From Paenibacillus kobensis NBRC 15729 (lineage in GTDB: Bacteria > Bacillota > Bacilli > Paenibacillales > Paenibacillaceae), in assembly GCF_004000825.1 (NCBI RefSeq), contig NZ_BILZ01000047.1:1-48236 (forward strand): a DNA stretch of 48,236 bases, written 5' to 3'. Shown here one piece after another: positions 24,411 through 32,174 of the stretch; position 1 is the stretch's first letter, and the number at the start of each line of letters is the position of its first letter. The notes under the pieces were generated by a model. It was not told the origin of the DNA. It saw only the letters and a list, made by a program, of their open reading frames with translations, and ran no database searches. Position numbers and translations under genes: made by a program.

Positions 24411-25237
24411 TGACATTCTGGAAGCTTCTGAATTTGGAAGTGAAACGTCTCGTCATCCCGTTCGTCATTATGGCGATTATGGTGGCGGCCGTTCAAATGT
24501 ACGGGGCGCATGCAATGGCAAGGCACACCGAGAACGAAGCGAAGGAAATCATGGCAAGAGAAAAGTTGGCGACTGTGCAGCAGCTTGAGGAATTGCACGG
24601 TCTTGCAAGTTATGCAGACGTCATTCGGATAAATCAATCACCGTGGATCATTCTGCCGATCGGTCTGTGCATCGCATTCTTGTTGTTTTATCTATTTTTT
24701 GTCTGGTACAGGGATTTTATTGGCAAACATTCCTTCATGAGCAGGCTGCTAATGGTGCCGGCTTCGAGGCACCACATATACTTCGCGAAACTCTTCGCAC
24801 CTCTGCTCGTCATATTCGCATTGCTTGCTGTCCAACTGCTGGTGCTGCCGGTCGAGAACCGTTATTACAATTCTCTCTTGCCGGATGAGATGCGCGTGGA
24901 ATATCCATTGAACTATTTAATTTCGGCTATTCCGTTCCTTCGGAAACTAATTCCTTTATCGGCCGAACAGTTTGCATTCAATTATGGTATGGGGATCGCA
25001 GCTGTTATTGTCCTTTACACGGGAGTCTTGTTGGAAAGAAGCTTTAGACTGCTTGGATTGTTTGGGGCCATTGTATATGCAGTCGCAGCAGTGTACATCG
25101 CTACCATTCCGTTGGGGCTGGGCGATCATTGGTTCTTTTATGAGAAAGCCCGTTTGCTTGCTGGAATTATTTCAGTGATCGGAGCACTGTCATTGTGGCT
25201 CAGTCTCTATTTGTTGAAAAGGAAGATTACCGTATGA
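24407..25237 (+). CDS. ABC transporter permease
   Basis: 276-residue integral membrane protein with about six hydrophobic segments. They include RLVIPFVIMAIMVAAVQMYG near the N terminus, WIILPIGLCIAFLLFYLFF, LFAPLLVIFALLAVQLLVL, the pair GIAAVIVLYTGVLL and AIVYAVAAVYIATI, and LLAGIISVIGALSLWLSLYL at the end. Between segments two and three is a cytoplasmic loop (YRDFIGKHSFMSRLLMVPAS) of the kind found in ABC-2-type permeases. ATG 24407 overlaps the ATPase stop and follows GGGAGGTG. The substrate is unknown. Confidence 0.85.
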   Translation: MMTFWKLLNLEVKRLVIPFVIMAIMVAAVQMYGAHAMARHTENEAKEIMAREKLATVQQLEELHGLASYADVIRINQSPWIILPIGLCIAFLLFYLFFVWYRDFIGKHSFMSRLLMVPASRHHIYFAKLFAPLLVIFALLAVQLLVLPVENRYYNSLLPDEMRVEYPLNYLISAIPFLRKLIPLSAEQFAFNYGMGIAAVIVLYTGVLLERSFRLLGLFGAIVYAVAAVYIATIPLGLGDHWFFYEKARLLAGIISVIGALSLWLSLYLLKRKITV

Positions 25238-26421
25238 GTCGAGCGATAGCAAAATATTGGATTACATCGGTCATGGTCGGGCTTGTCATCGTATTCGCTT
25301 TCCTCTATGTTCGGCCGGGGTGGGAGACCAAAGGCGATCCTAAGCTTCGGCTTGCAACGCTGGAAGGTGATCCGAAGGCTGTTGCGAATCTGTCGGTGTG
25401 GGGGACTTATCGTTATTCCAGGGATTTTAACAGCCGGATCGGATTGGACGTAGATGGAATCATTCACGAGAAGGAGCCGACTTTGTATGAACAAACGTTC
25501 GAACCGTGGCTGTCGGCCAAGACTGTAAAGAATATGTTCGACGGCAATTTGGATTTTCTTAGAGGGAAGAAAAACTACGGAACCTTCTATTCGGATGATG
25601 AGATGCTCGCATATGCGAACACCGAGCATGTTAACGACGATTGGGTACTTCAGATTTCAGTCCTCGATAAAGATACGAAACAGCAGTCAGACTTCGAAGT
25701 CCAATATCCGGACAGCAATACGAGAAATTATTGGTTTACGGATGCCCTGCAACGGGCCGCTAACGGCGATATTATCGTACTCTCTACTCACAGCGTGAAT
25801 GTCGATGCAGAGGAAACTCGACATGATAAGGAACTTGTAAGATTGCAGATCGATACAGGGAAGAAAGCAATCTCAAGCGTAACGACGGTCATAGCTGGAA
25901 GAGAGGAGGACAAGAAACAGCTTGGACTACTAAGAAATACAAAAGTTTATAACCCAATGCCGTACATGTTGATTTCGGCACCGATGAACGGCAAGTGGGG
26001 TTATTATAGTTATCAGACAGCAACAGGCAAGCTTTCGCCGATCAGCATCGTCAAGGCTGGAACAGAAATTCCTACTATGTTCGATGTTGCGGACGATCGA
26101 CTTGATTACGCGTATACAGACGGCAGTCGTATTCATCTCCAGTCGTTCGATTTGGCGACCGGCCAGCCAGAGTCAGAGGAAATCTTGATCGACACATCCC
26201 AGTGGAACGCAGTATCTGCCCGCGCAGTAGCTGCCAATCCGAAAGCATTTAGTATTATTTATGAGAACAAGAAGGCCGATGATCCGATTGCCGGCGTTGC
26301 AATCGTAGACAGGAAGACCGGGAAAGTCATTTATCGAGCCGAAGTACAGGCAGACGGAACGGAACAAGAACGGCAGGAAGCATTGCGTAAGTTCGATTTG
26401 GTAAGCGGATTAGCATTGTAA
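25234..26421 (+). CDS. Unrecognised membrane-anchored protein of the GntR-ABC operon
   Basis: 395 residues, not recognised. One N-terminal membrane segment (ITSVMVGLVIVFAFLYV, about residues 10-26) follows a short basic stretch, and the rest appears extracellular. The body is rich in short beta-like stretches and Asp/Thr/Tyr, with repeated turn-like phrases (LDKDTKQQS, IDTGKKAIS, YQTATGKLS, FDLATGQPE, VDRKTGKVI). About five such units suggest a beta-propeller-like fold; this is inference. ATG 25234 overlaps the permease stop as ATGA. Tight coupling suggests it works with the transporter, perhaps as a sensor or extracytoplasmic partner. Confidence 0.8.
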   Translation: MSRAIAKYWITSVMVGLVIVFAFLYVRPGWETKGDPKLRLATLEGDPKAVANLSVWGTYRYSRDFNSRIGLDVDGIIHEKEPTLYEQTFEPWLSAKTVKNMFDGNLDFLRGKKNYGTFYSDDEMLAYANTEHVNDDWVLQISVLDKDTKQQSDFEVQYPDSNTRNYWFTDALQRAANGDIIVLSTHSVNVDAEETRHDKELVRLQIDTGKKAISSVTTVIAGREEDKKQLGLLRNTKVYNPMPYMLISAPMNGKWGYYSYQTATGKLSPISIVKAGTEIPTMFDVADDRLDYAYTDGSRIHLQSFDLATGQPESEEILIDTSQWNAVSARAVAANPKAFSIIYENKKADDPIAGVAIVDRKTGKVIYRAEVQADGTEQERQEALRKFDLVSGLAL

Positions 26422-26454
26422 GACAAGAGAGATATAGAAAAAGGTTAGAACACA

Positions 26455-26490
26455 AGAGCCGGCGTGCCATCATGGCGAAGCCGGCTCTTT
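26455..26490. terminator. Terminator after the GntR-ABC operon
   Basis: AGAGCCGGC at 26455-26463 pairs with GCCGGCTCT at 26480-26488; GCCAT and ATGGC pair inside. Only TT and C follow on the plus strand, but the stem is long and GC-rich. It separates the island from sigG. Confidence 0.75.
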
Positions 26491-26512
26491 CGCTATGCAA
26501 AATTGTAAGACG

Positions 26513-26543
26513 CTATACGTATGGAACGTACTCGGGCGAAAAT
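26513..26543 (+). promoter_or_regulatory. Possible sigma-F promoter for sigG
   Basis: GGCGAAAAT at 26535-26543 fits the sigma-F -10 pattern GGNNANANT. The best upstream match is CTATA at 26513-26517, with a 17-base gap, somewhat longer than usual. sigG is transcribed by sigma-F in the forespore of B. subtilis, which motivated the search. Confidence 0.35.
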
Positions 26544-26646
26544 ATTTTACTCCACAAGAACGTGTCGAACGATGTCGCAGACAGGAATATTTCGGGGGGC
26601 CGGGGAGATAATGAACATTAATGTTTCTCCTTGGGAGGTAATCACG

Positions 26647-27429
26647 TTGACCCGAAACAAAGTCGAGATCTGTGGTGTGGATACCAGTAAACTGCCTGTA
26701 CTGACGAACGCGGAAATGCGCGAGCTGTTTACGGCGCTGCAAACGCGTGGCGAACGGGCAGCAAGAGAGAAATTGGTGAACGGCAACCTTAGGCTTGTGC
26801 TCAGCGTTATTCAGCGGTTTAACAACCGCGGCGAATATGTGGACGATTTGTTCCAAGTCGGCTGCATCGGCCTCATGAAGGCGATCGATAATTTCGATTT
26901 GAGCCAAAATGTAAAATTCAGCACCTATGCCGTTCCGATGATTATCGGTGAAATCCGCCGCTATTTGCGCGACAACAACCCGATCCGCGTTTCCCGGAGT
27001 CTGCGGGATATCGCATACAAGGCGCTCCAAGTACGCGACAGCCTGACCAATCAGAATTCGAGAGAGCCGACGATCTTCGAAATATCGGAAGTACTCGGCG
27101 TGCCGAAGGAGGATGTCGTCTTCGCGCTGGACGCGATTCAAGACCCCGTCTCGCTGTTCGAGCCGATCTATCACGACGGCGGCGATCCGATCTATGTGAT
27201 GGATCAAATTAGCGACGATAAGAACAAGGACATCTCCTGGATCGAGGAGATTGCGCTTCGCGAAGCGATGCATAAGCTGAACGAGCGGGAGAAAATGATT
27301 CTTTCGATGCGTTTCTTCGAAGGCAAGACACAGATGGAAGTGGCCGATGAGATCGGCATTTCGCAGGCGCAGGTGTCGAGGCTGGAGAAGTCGGCTATAC
27401 AACAAATGCAGAAGCATGTAAAAACTTAA
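26647..27429 (+). CDS. sigG: Sporulation sigma factor SigG
   Basis: Late forespore sigma factor. TTG 26647, seven bases after GGGAGGT, gives 260 residues beginning MTRNKVEICGVDTSKLPVL, equal to the B. subtilis length. Earlier in-frame starts at 26521 and 26611 would add non-family residues. Regions 2 (NLRLVLSVIQRFNNRGEYVD to FSTYAVPMIIGEIRRYLRD), 3 and 4 (TQMEVADEIGISQAQVSRLEKSA) are intact. In B. subtilis sigG directly follows sigE; here the GntR-ABC island and two terminators lie between them. Confidence 0.96.
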   Translation: MTRNKVEICGVDTSKLPVLTNAEMRELFTALQTRGERAAREKLVNGNLRLVLSVIQRFNNRGEYVDDLFQVGCIGLMKAIDNFDLSQNVKFSTYAVPMIIGEIRRYLRDNNPIRVSRSLRDIAYKALQVRDSLTNQNSREPTIFEISEVLGVPKEDVVFALDAIQDPVSLFEPIYHDGGDPIYVMDQISDDKNKDISWIEEIALREAMHKLNEREKMILSMRFFEGKTQMEVADEIGISQAQVSRLEKSAIQQMQKHVKT

Positions 27430-27484
27430 TAGCGACAAACGAGCAGCCGGTACGGACGGCGTAACGGCTGCTGCTCTCCCAACG

Positions 27485-27510
27485 AACGGCGTACAGTGCG
27501 CCGTTTTTTT
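27485..27510 (+). terminator. Rho-independent terminator after sigG
   Basis: AACGGCG at 27485-27491 pairs with CGCCGTT at 27499-27505, followed by a run of Ts to 27510. A second possible stem (GAGCAGC with GCTGCTGCTC) lies just upstream at 27441-27476. Confidence 0.88.
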
Positions 27511-27522
27511 GCGTCGGGCAGG

Positions 27523-27550
27523 ACATTTTGCGGGCGGCGCTCATATAGTA
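27523..27550 (+). promoter_or_regulatory. Possible mother-cell sigma promoter for ylmC
   Basis: CATATAGTA at 27542-27550 fits the sigma-K -10 form CATANNNTA and resembles the sigma-E -10. ACA at 27523-27525 lies 16 bases upstream, as expected for a sigma-K -35. The match is short, so it is weak evidence. Confidence 0.3.
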
Positions 27551-27607
27551 GTAACAGAAGCCCATCGGCACTTGTCTTCCATCCGGTGAAGAAAGCGGTG
27601 ATTCAGC

Positions 27608-27889
27608 ATGAAAATATCGGATTTCCAGACGAAGGACGTCATTAATATCGTCGACGGCAAGAAGCTCGGCCAAGTAAGCGATCTGGAGCTCGACCTGAGG
27701 CACGGGCGCATCGATTCGATTGTCGTGCCGACGTTTACCCGTTTTTTCGGCATGTTCGGCGGCGGGACCGATGTCATTATTCCGTGGCGCAACATCGTGA
27801 AGATCGGCGCCGACGTGGTTCTTGTTCGGCTAGATGAAGCGAAGGTAGCGGCTTACCGCGAGGAAGAGGACGTGCAAGTCCGAACGTAA
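27608..27889 (+). CDS. ylmC: YlmC/YmxH-family sporulation protein, PRC-barrel
   Basis: 93-residue single PRC-barrel protein. The opening MKISDFQTKDVINIVDGKKLGQVSDLELD and the GGGTDVIIPWRNIVKIG block are typical of the YlmC/YmxH group, found in spore formers. The molecular role is unknown. It follows sigG as in Bacillus, between two terminators, so it is probably transcribed alone. ATG 27608 has a weak GGTGAT ribosome site. Confidence 0.85.
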   Translation: MKISDFQTKDVINIVDGKKLGQVSDLELDLRHGRIDSIVVPTFTRFFGMFGGGTDVIIPWRNIVKIGADVVLVRLDEAKVAAYREEEDVQVRT

Positions 27890-27892
27890 GCA

Positions 27893-27929
27893 AGGTCCGG
27901 GATGCTGGCGCGTCGTGGGCCTCTTTTTT
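27893..27929 (+). terminator. Weak terminator after ylmC
   Basis: AGGTCC at 27893-27898 pairs with GGGCCT at 27917-27922, with one wobble pair and an 18-base loop, followed by six Ts. Confidence 0.5.
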
Positions 27930-28017
27930 GTAGCTGCGGCAACGAGCCCCTCTCCTTGCTTTTCCAACCATCGGCCCTATGGTACACTTATGTGAACAGA
28001 ATGATGAGGTGGAAACG

Positions 28018-28878
28018 ATGGAGCCATTCGTATGGGAACAAGCGCAGAGGAGCGGGGCGTCGCTTCTAACGCTTAACAGTTGGACGCAGCAGCATGCCGG
28101 CATAACGGCCGGGTTTACAACGCGTCTTGGCGGCGTGAGCGGTAAGCCATGGGAATCGCTTAATATGGGGCTGCATGTCGGCGACAAGAATGAGGATGTC
28201 GTGGCGAACCGAATGCTTCTAACAGAAGCGTTGGGGTGGCCGTTCGAAGCGTTCACCTGTGCGGAACAAGTGCATGGCCACCGCGTGCAAGTTGTTTCAG
28301 CGGAGGACGCCGGTAAGGGACGCGATTCGCGGCAAACGGCATTTCAGGATACGGATGCCCTCATTACGAACGTGCCAGGCGTACTGCTCGCATCCTTTTA
28401 CGCCGACTGTGTGCCTCTTTATTTTTATGACTCGGAGAATAATGCCGTCGGTCTAGCTCATGCGGGTTGGAAAGGAACGGCCCTCGAAATCGCGGTCCGG
28501 ACGGTCGAAGCGATGCGAGAGGAATATGGCACGGACCCGGCCAAGCTGCGCGGAGCGGTTGGTCCTGCGATCGGCGTCTGCTGCTACGAAGTGGATGGCC
28601 CTGTCATCGGCAGAATGGAAGAGCTGTGCCTCAGTCTCGGCGATGACCGCGGTGCGGACGCTACCGATAGAATGGTCCAGCATAAGGGCAATGGCAAGGC
28701 GATGCTTGACTTGAAAGAAATCAACCGACACATTATGATAAAAGCAGGAATTTTGCCGATCCATATCGAATTATCCACTTGGTGCACCAGTTGCAAGAGC
28801 GATATATTGTTCTCTCATCGTGCAGAGCACGGAGCAACAGGGCGGATGGCAAGCTGGATTGGCATAGAGAAGAGGTGA
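28018..28878 (+). CDS. pgeF: PgeF/YlmD, LACC1-family purine nucleoside phosphorylase
   Basis: 286-residue DUF152/LACC1-family protein. Members are copper- or zinc-binding enzymes with purine nucleoside phosphorylase and adenosine deaminase activity; the E. coli homologue has been linked to editing of peptidoglycan precursors. Family blocks are GFTTRLGGVS, CAEQVHG, ASFYADCVPL and GLAHAGWKGT, carrying the metal-binding His and Cys residues, and GPAIGVCCYEV. ATG 28018 follows GAGGTGG. ylmE starts five bases after the stop, so the ylmDEFGH genes form a tight operon. Confidence 0.93.
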   Translation: MEPFVWEQAQRSGASLLTLNSWTQQHAGITAGFTTRLGGVSGKPWESLNMGLHVGDKNEDVVANRMLLTEALGWPFEAFTCAEQVHGHRVQVVSAEDAGKGRDSRQTAFQDTDALITNVPGVLLASFYADCVPLYFYDSENNAVGLAHAGWKGTALEIAVRTVEAMREEYGTDPAKLRGAVGPAIGVCCYEVDGPVIGRMEELCLSLGDDRGADATDRMVQHKGNGKAMLDLKEINRHIMIKAGILPIHIELSTWCTSCKSDILFSHRAEHGATGRMASWIGIEKR

Positions 28879-28883
28879 GCCTC

Positions 28884-29591
28884 TTGTCGACGTTAGCTGA
28901 ACGGATACAAGAAGTCGAGACATTAATTACAGCAGCTTGCGAGCGGAGCGGCCGCAGCAAGGATGAGATTCATGTTGTTGCCGTAACGAAATATGTATCG
29001 GTCGATACGGTACGCGATGTTGTGAATCATCATATCGTCCACCTGGGCGAGAACCGCTGGCAGAATGCGAAGCCGAAGTGGGAAGCGCTGCAGCAATTGC
29101 CTGAAGAGGAGCAACCGGTCTGGCATTACATCGGATCGCTTCAGACGAACAAAGTGAAGGACGTCATCGGCAAGTTTACATACATTCACTCACTGGACAG
29201 GCTGTCGCTGGCGGAAGCAATTGCAGAACGCGCGGACAAGCTGGGCATCACGGTTCCATGCTTTGTGCAGGTGAACGTGTCGGGCGAAGAAAGCAAGCAA
29301 GGGCTGATGCCGGAAGCGTTGCCTGATTTTCTGCACATGCTTCGCCAGTATCCTTCCATCAAACCGATCGGACTCATGACGATGGCACCGTTCGAAGCGG
29401 AGGCCGAGGAGACGAGGCCGGTATTCCGCAGTTTGAGGCATCTTAGAGACCGGATTAATGAGTCGGGCCTATTGGCTGAGCCATTAACGGAACTCTCAAT
29501 GGGCATGTCGAACGATTTCACGGTTGCGATTGAAGAAGGTGCAACATGGGTACGATTGGGTACGATACTAGTAGGGAAAGAGGAGGCATGA
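28884..29591 (+). CDS. ylmE: YggS/YlmE-family PLP-binding protein
   Basis: 235-residue PLP homeostasis protein (PLPBP) with an alanine-racemase-like fold-type III barrel. The PLP lysine is in VVAVTKYVS. Conserved HLGENRWQNAKPK, WHYIGSLQTNK, QVNVSGEESKQG and LSMGMSNDF follow, the last binding the phosphate. The family buffers pyridoxal phosphate and has no clear catalytic reaction. TTG 28884 is chosen because GAGGTGAG precedes it; the open frame extends back to 28779 inside pgeF. Confidence 0.93.
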   Translation: MSTLAERIQEVETLITAACERSGRSKDEIHVVAVTKYVSVDTVRDVVNHHIVHLGENRWQNAKPKWEALQQLPEEEQPVWHYIGSLQTNKVKDVIGKFTYIHSLDRLSLAEAIAERADKLGITVPCFVQVNVSGEESKQGLMPEALPDFLHMLRQYPSIKPIGLMTMAPFEAEAEETRPVFRSLRHLRDRINESGLLAEPLTELSMGMSNDFTVAIEEGATWVRLGTILVGKEEA

Positions 29592-29594
29592 GGA

Positions 29595-30059
29595 ATGAGT
29601 GTAATTAACCGGTTTATGAACTATTTTGGTCTGCAGGACGAAGAAGAAGTTGTTGAGCGCGAGAAGGTTGCGCCGCAAATGGAAGAGCCGGAGCACGAAT
29701 TTGAAACTTCGCCTTTCGAAGCGCGTAAACATTCTAAAAGCAGCAACTCCAACATTGTAAGCATCCATTCGCAGAAGAACGTGCGTGTCGTACTGAATGA
29801 ACCGCGCTCCTTCGAAGAAGCGCAAGAAATCGCTGATCATTTGCGGGCCCGCCGCGGAGTTGTCGTGAACTTGCAGCGGGTGCCTAATGACGTTGCCAAG
29901 CGGATTTTCGACTTCCTGCTCGGTACGCTCTATGCCGTCAGCGGGACAATGAACCGGATTGGTCCGGGCATTTTCTTCTGCGCTCCAGAGAATGTGGAAA
30001 TTCAAGGCACCATCTCCGAACTGCTGGTGGACGAACAGGATTACAAACGAATGAGGTGA
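29595..30059 (+). CDS. sepF: Cell division protein SepF
   Basis: 154-residue FtsZ-binding protein that shapes the septum and tethers FtsZ to the membrane. An N-terminal amphipathic helix (MSVINRFMNYFGL) is followed by an acidic disordered linker. The DUF552 domain (VRVVLNEPRSFEEAQEIADHLRARRGVVVNLQRV) forms rings. The start is three bases after the ylmE stop. FtsZ and FtsA are encoded in the same window. Confidence 0.95.
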   Translation: MSVINRFMNYFGLQDEEEVVEREKVAPQMEEPEHEFETSPFEARKHSKSSNSNIVSIHSQKNVRVVLNEPRSFEEAQEIADHLRARRGVVVNLQRVPNDVAKRIFDFLLGTLYAVSGTMNRIGPGIFFCAPENVEIQGTISELLVDEQDYKRMR

Positions 30060-30066
30060 CCTTGAT

Positions 30067-30333
30067 TTGAACGATGTACAAAATTTTGTGTTTCTGCTTG
30101 AAAGAATCTATACCTTTATGATCATTGGTTATGTGCTGCTATCGTGGCTGCCTAATGCAAGAGAAAGTTTCATCGGTCAAACGCTGGGCAAGCTGGTCGA
30201 GCCGTACTTGTCTATCTTCCGCAGGTTTATTCCGCCAATCGGCGGCATGCTTGATCTGTCTCCGATCATTGCCGTATTCGCGCTTAACTTCGTAGCATAC
30301 GGTATTATCTTCGTGCTCAATCTGTTCGTGTAG
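30067..30333 (+). CDS. ylmG: YggT-family membrane protein YlmG
   Basis: 88-residue membrane protein with two hydrophobic segments (VFLLERIYTFMIIGYVLLSWL and PIIAVFALNFVAYGIIFVLNLFV) flanking a PYLSIFRRFIPPIGGMLDLSP loop typical of YggT proteins. The family is linked to envelope or division functions, but the biochemistry is unclear. TTG 30067 follows GAGGTGA, which spans the sepF stop. Confidence 0.92.
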   Translation: MNDVQNFVFLLERIYTFMIIGYVLLSWLPNARESFIGQTLGKLVEPYLSIFRRFIPPIGGMLDLSPIIAVFALNFVAYGIIFVLNLFV

Positions 30334-30351
30334 AGGCGAAGGGCGGTCAGC

Positions 30352-31140
30352 ATGAATTCGAATAAGAAAGTATACGATCATTTCCACCCGGACGAGCGTG
30401 CGTTCGTCGACCGGGTGGAGGAATGGATCGAACGGGCAGCGGAGCGCCATGAGTGGAAGCGAACCGACTTTATGGATCCGAGGCAGCTCGAAATTGTACG
30501 CTCCCTGGCGAATCGAAGCGGGAATGTAGCTCTCCGGTTCGAGGGCGGCTCACCGGATTCGGAACGTCAGCGCGTGCTTATTGCTCCGGACTACGCATAT
30601 CTGGAAGATGAGCCGATGGGGGTTCAAGCCATAGCGGTAACCGCTGATTCCCAAGGGCATTTGGATCTTGATCATGGCGATTATTTGGGAGCATTGCTTG
30701 GACTCGGCGTCAAACGGGACCTCATTGGCGACGTTCATGTGCTGGAGGATGGCTGCCACTGCTTAGTGACGGAAGAGATCGCGGATTACGTCAATATTCA
30801 TCTCAGGCAAGTCCACCGAGTCCATGTCCTAACGGAGCTGATTCCGTTGTCTTCGCTTCGCGTCATTAAGCCGAAGCTGGAGGAGATGAGCATATCGGTG
30901 GCTTCTCTGCGTTTGGACGGCATCAGCAGCGATGCGTTCCGGATTAGCCGGACGAAGATTGTGGACCCGATTCGAGCGGGCCGCTGCCGTGTCAATTGGA
31001 AGGTGGAGGAGAATCCTTCAGCCGTTCTCAAAGCGGGCGACATCGTTTCGATGAAAGGGCTTGGCAGGTTCAAAGTGATGGACGTGGAAGGCGTGACAAA
31101 AAAAGGCAGATTTCGTGTGTCCATCGGGAAATATATTTGA
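30352..31140 (+). CDS. ylmH: S4-domain RNA-binding protein YlmH
   Basis: 262-residue protein with an N-terminal all-family domain and a C-terminal S4 domain (ISVASLRLDGISSDAFRISRTKI to KAGDIVSMKGLGRFKV). S4 domains bind structured RNA. B. subtilis YlmH has been reported to act in ribosome-associated quality control, resembling RqcP; this is recalled, not shown here. It closes the ylmDEFGH run, 18 bases after ylmG, with GGCGG as a weak ribosome site. Confidence 0.9.
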   Translation: MNSNKKVYDHFHPDERAFVDRVEEWIERAAERHEWKRTDFMDPRQLEIVRSLANRSGNVALRFEGGSPDSERQRVLIAPDYAYLEDEPMGVQAIAVTADSQGHLDLDHGDYLGALLGLGVKRDLIGDVHVLEDGCHCLVTEEIADYVNIHLRQVHRVHVLTELIPLSSLRVIKPKLEEMSISVASLRLDGISSDAFRISRTKIVDPIRAGRCRVNWKVEENPSAVLKAGDIVSMKGLGRFKVMDVEGVTKKGRFRVSIGKYI

Positions 31141-31224
31141 TCTGATGCAGGATTTTGGACGGAGCTGTCGAAACATTCTTTTACAATCAACTACAGAACC
31201 GTCATATCCATAGGAGGTGCGCCA

Positions 31225-31716
31225 ATGCCGCTTACGCCATTGGACATACATAATAAGGAATTCGGGAGAAGACTGCGCGGTTACGACGAGGATGAAGTTA
31301 ACGAATTTCTCGATCAAGTCATTAAAGATTATGAGTCGCTGATCCGCGAGAATAAAGAAATGCAGAATCAGTTGCTCTCGCTGCAAGAGAAGCTGAATCA
31401 TTTCGCGAACATCGAGGAGACGCTTAGCAAGACGATTATCGTCGCGCAGGAAGCGGCTGACGAAGTGAAGAACAACGCGAAGAAAGAAGCTCAGCTGATC
31501 GTGAAGGAAGCAGAGAAGAACGCTGACCGGATCATTAACGAATCGTTGTCCAAGTCACGCAAGGTCGCGCTGGAAGTCGAAGAGCTCAAGAAGCAGGCAT
31601 CGATCTACCGCGCCCGTTTCCGCACGCTGGTCGAAGCGCAGCTGGAGCTGCTCAGCCAGGATGGCTGGGAGGCGCTGGAATCCTCGAATGCTGCGGCGAC
31701 GCAGGAGAAATATTAA
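31225..31716 (+). CDS. divIVA: Cell-pole and division-site protein DivIVA
   Basis: 163-residue coiled-coil protein that senses negative membrane curvature and recruits Min proteins, and RacA during sporulation. The N terminus MPLTPLDIHNKEFGRRLRGYD holds the membrane-inserting loop, with L17 and R18 in place of the F-R pair of B. subtilis. Long heptad-rich helices follow. ATG 31225 follows ATAGGAGG. A perfect Spo0A box word TGTCGAA lies upstream at 31166-31172, of uncertain meaning. Confidence 0.95.
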   Translation: MPLTPLDIHNKEFGRRLRGYDEDEVNEFLDQVIKDYESLIRENKEMQNQLLSLQEKLNHFANIEETLSKTIIVAQEAADEVKNNAKKEAQLIVKEAEKNADRIINESLSKSRKVALEVEELKKQASIYRARFRTLVEAQLELLSQDGWEALESSNAAATQEKY

Positions 31717-31751
31717 TCGCCAGCCGTTCGCGCGGAATGGGCGGTTGTCAT

Positions 31752-31780
31752 TTGACAATTGCGAAGCATTCGGCTATAAC
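31752..31780 (+). promoter_or_regulatory. Sigma-A promoter for the ileS leader
   Basis: TTGACA at 31752-31757 and TATAAC at 31775-31780 are exactly 17 bases apart, which is near consensus. Transcription would begin near 31787, just ahead of the T-box. Confidence 0.85.
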
Positions 31781-31809
31781 TAGTAATATTATGAATGATC
31801 TTTTACTTT

Positions 31810-32138
31810 CGTTGACGAGAACAAGTACGTTGCGTTAACCGTTCTCCAGAGAGCCGGCAGGAGCTGAAAGCCGGCGTTCGGTGCGCATCGGAATATCCTC
31901 TCCGAGAAGCGGCGCAGAACATGTGCAGGTCGGCAACCCGGCTGTCATCAGTAAGCGTCGACGGCTTTCCACCGTTACCCGGAACGCGGACATCCTGCGA
32001 AGGAGCAGTCCGTGAATGAGGCGGCATTCGCTGCTTCGGCTTTAAGCCGGATGTTTCCATGATGGGAACTGTACTTCAGCGATTGGAACAAGGGTGGTAA
32101 CGCGAGCATGACTCGTCCCTTATGGGACGGGTCTTTTT
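31810..32138 (+). promoter_or_regulatory. T-box riboswitch, tRNA-Ile sensing, with terminator
   Basis: Leader RNA that senses uncharged tRNA-Ile. The T-box core AAGGGTGGTAACGCGAGC lies at about 32089-32106; its TGGT would pair with the ACCA end of tRNA-Ile. A likely specifier ATC (Ile codon) is at 31895-31897 inside GAATATCC. Stem I pairs CCGGC near 31855 with GCCGG at 31870. The terminator is GACTCGTCCC (32110-32119) with GGGACGGGTC (32124-32133), then five Ts. Upstream boundary is approximate. Confidence 0.92.
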
Positions 32139-32174
32139 GTTATTTCTTGCGATGATGAAAGGGGATTGAATGGC

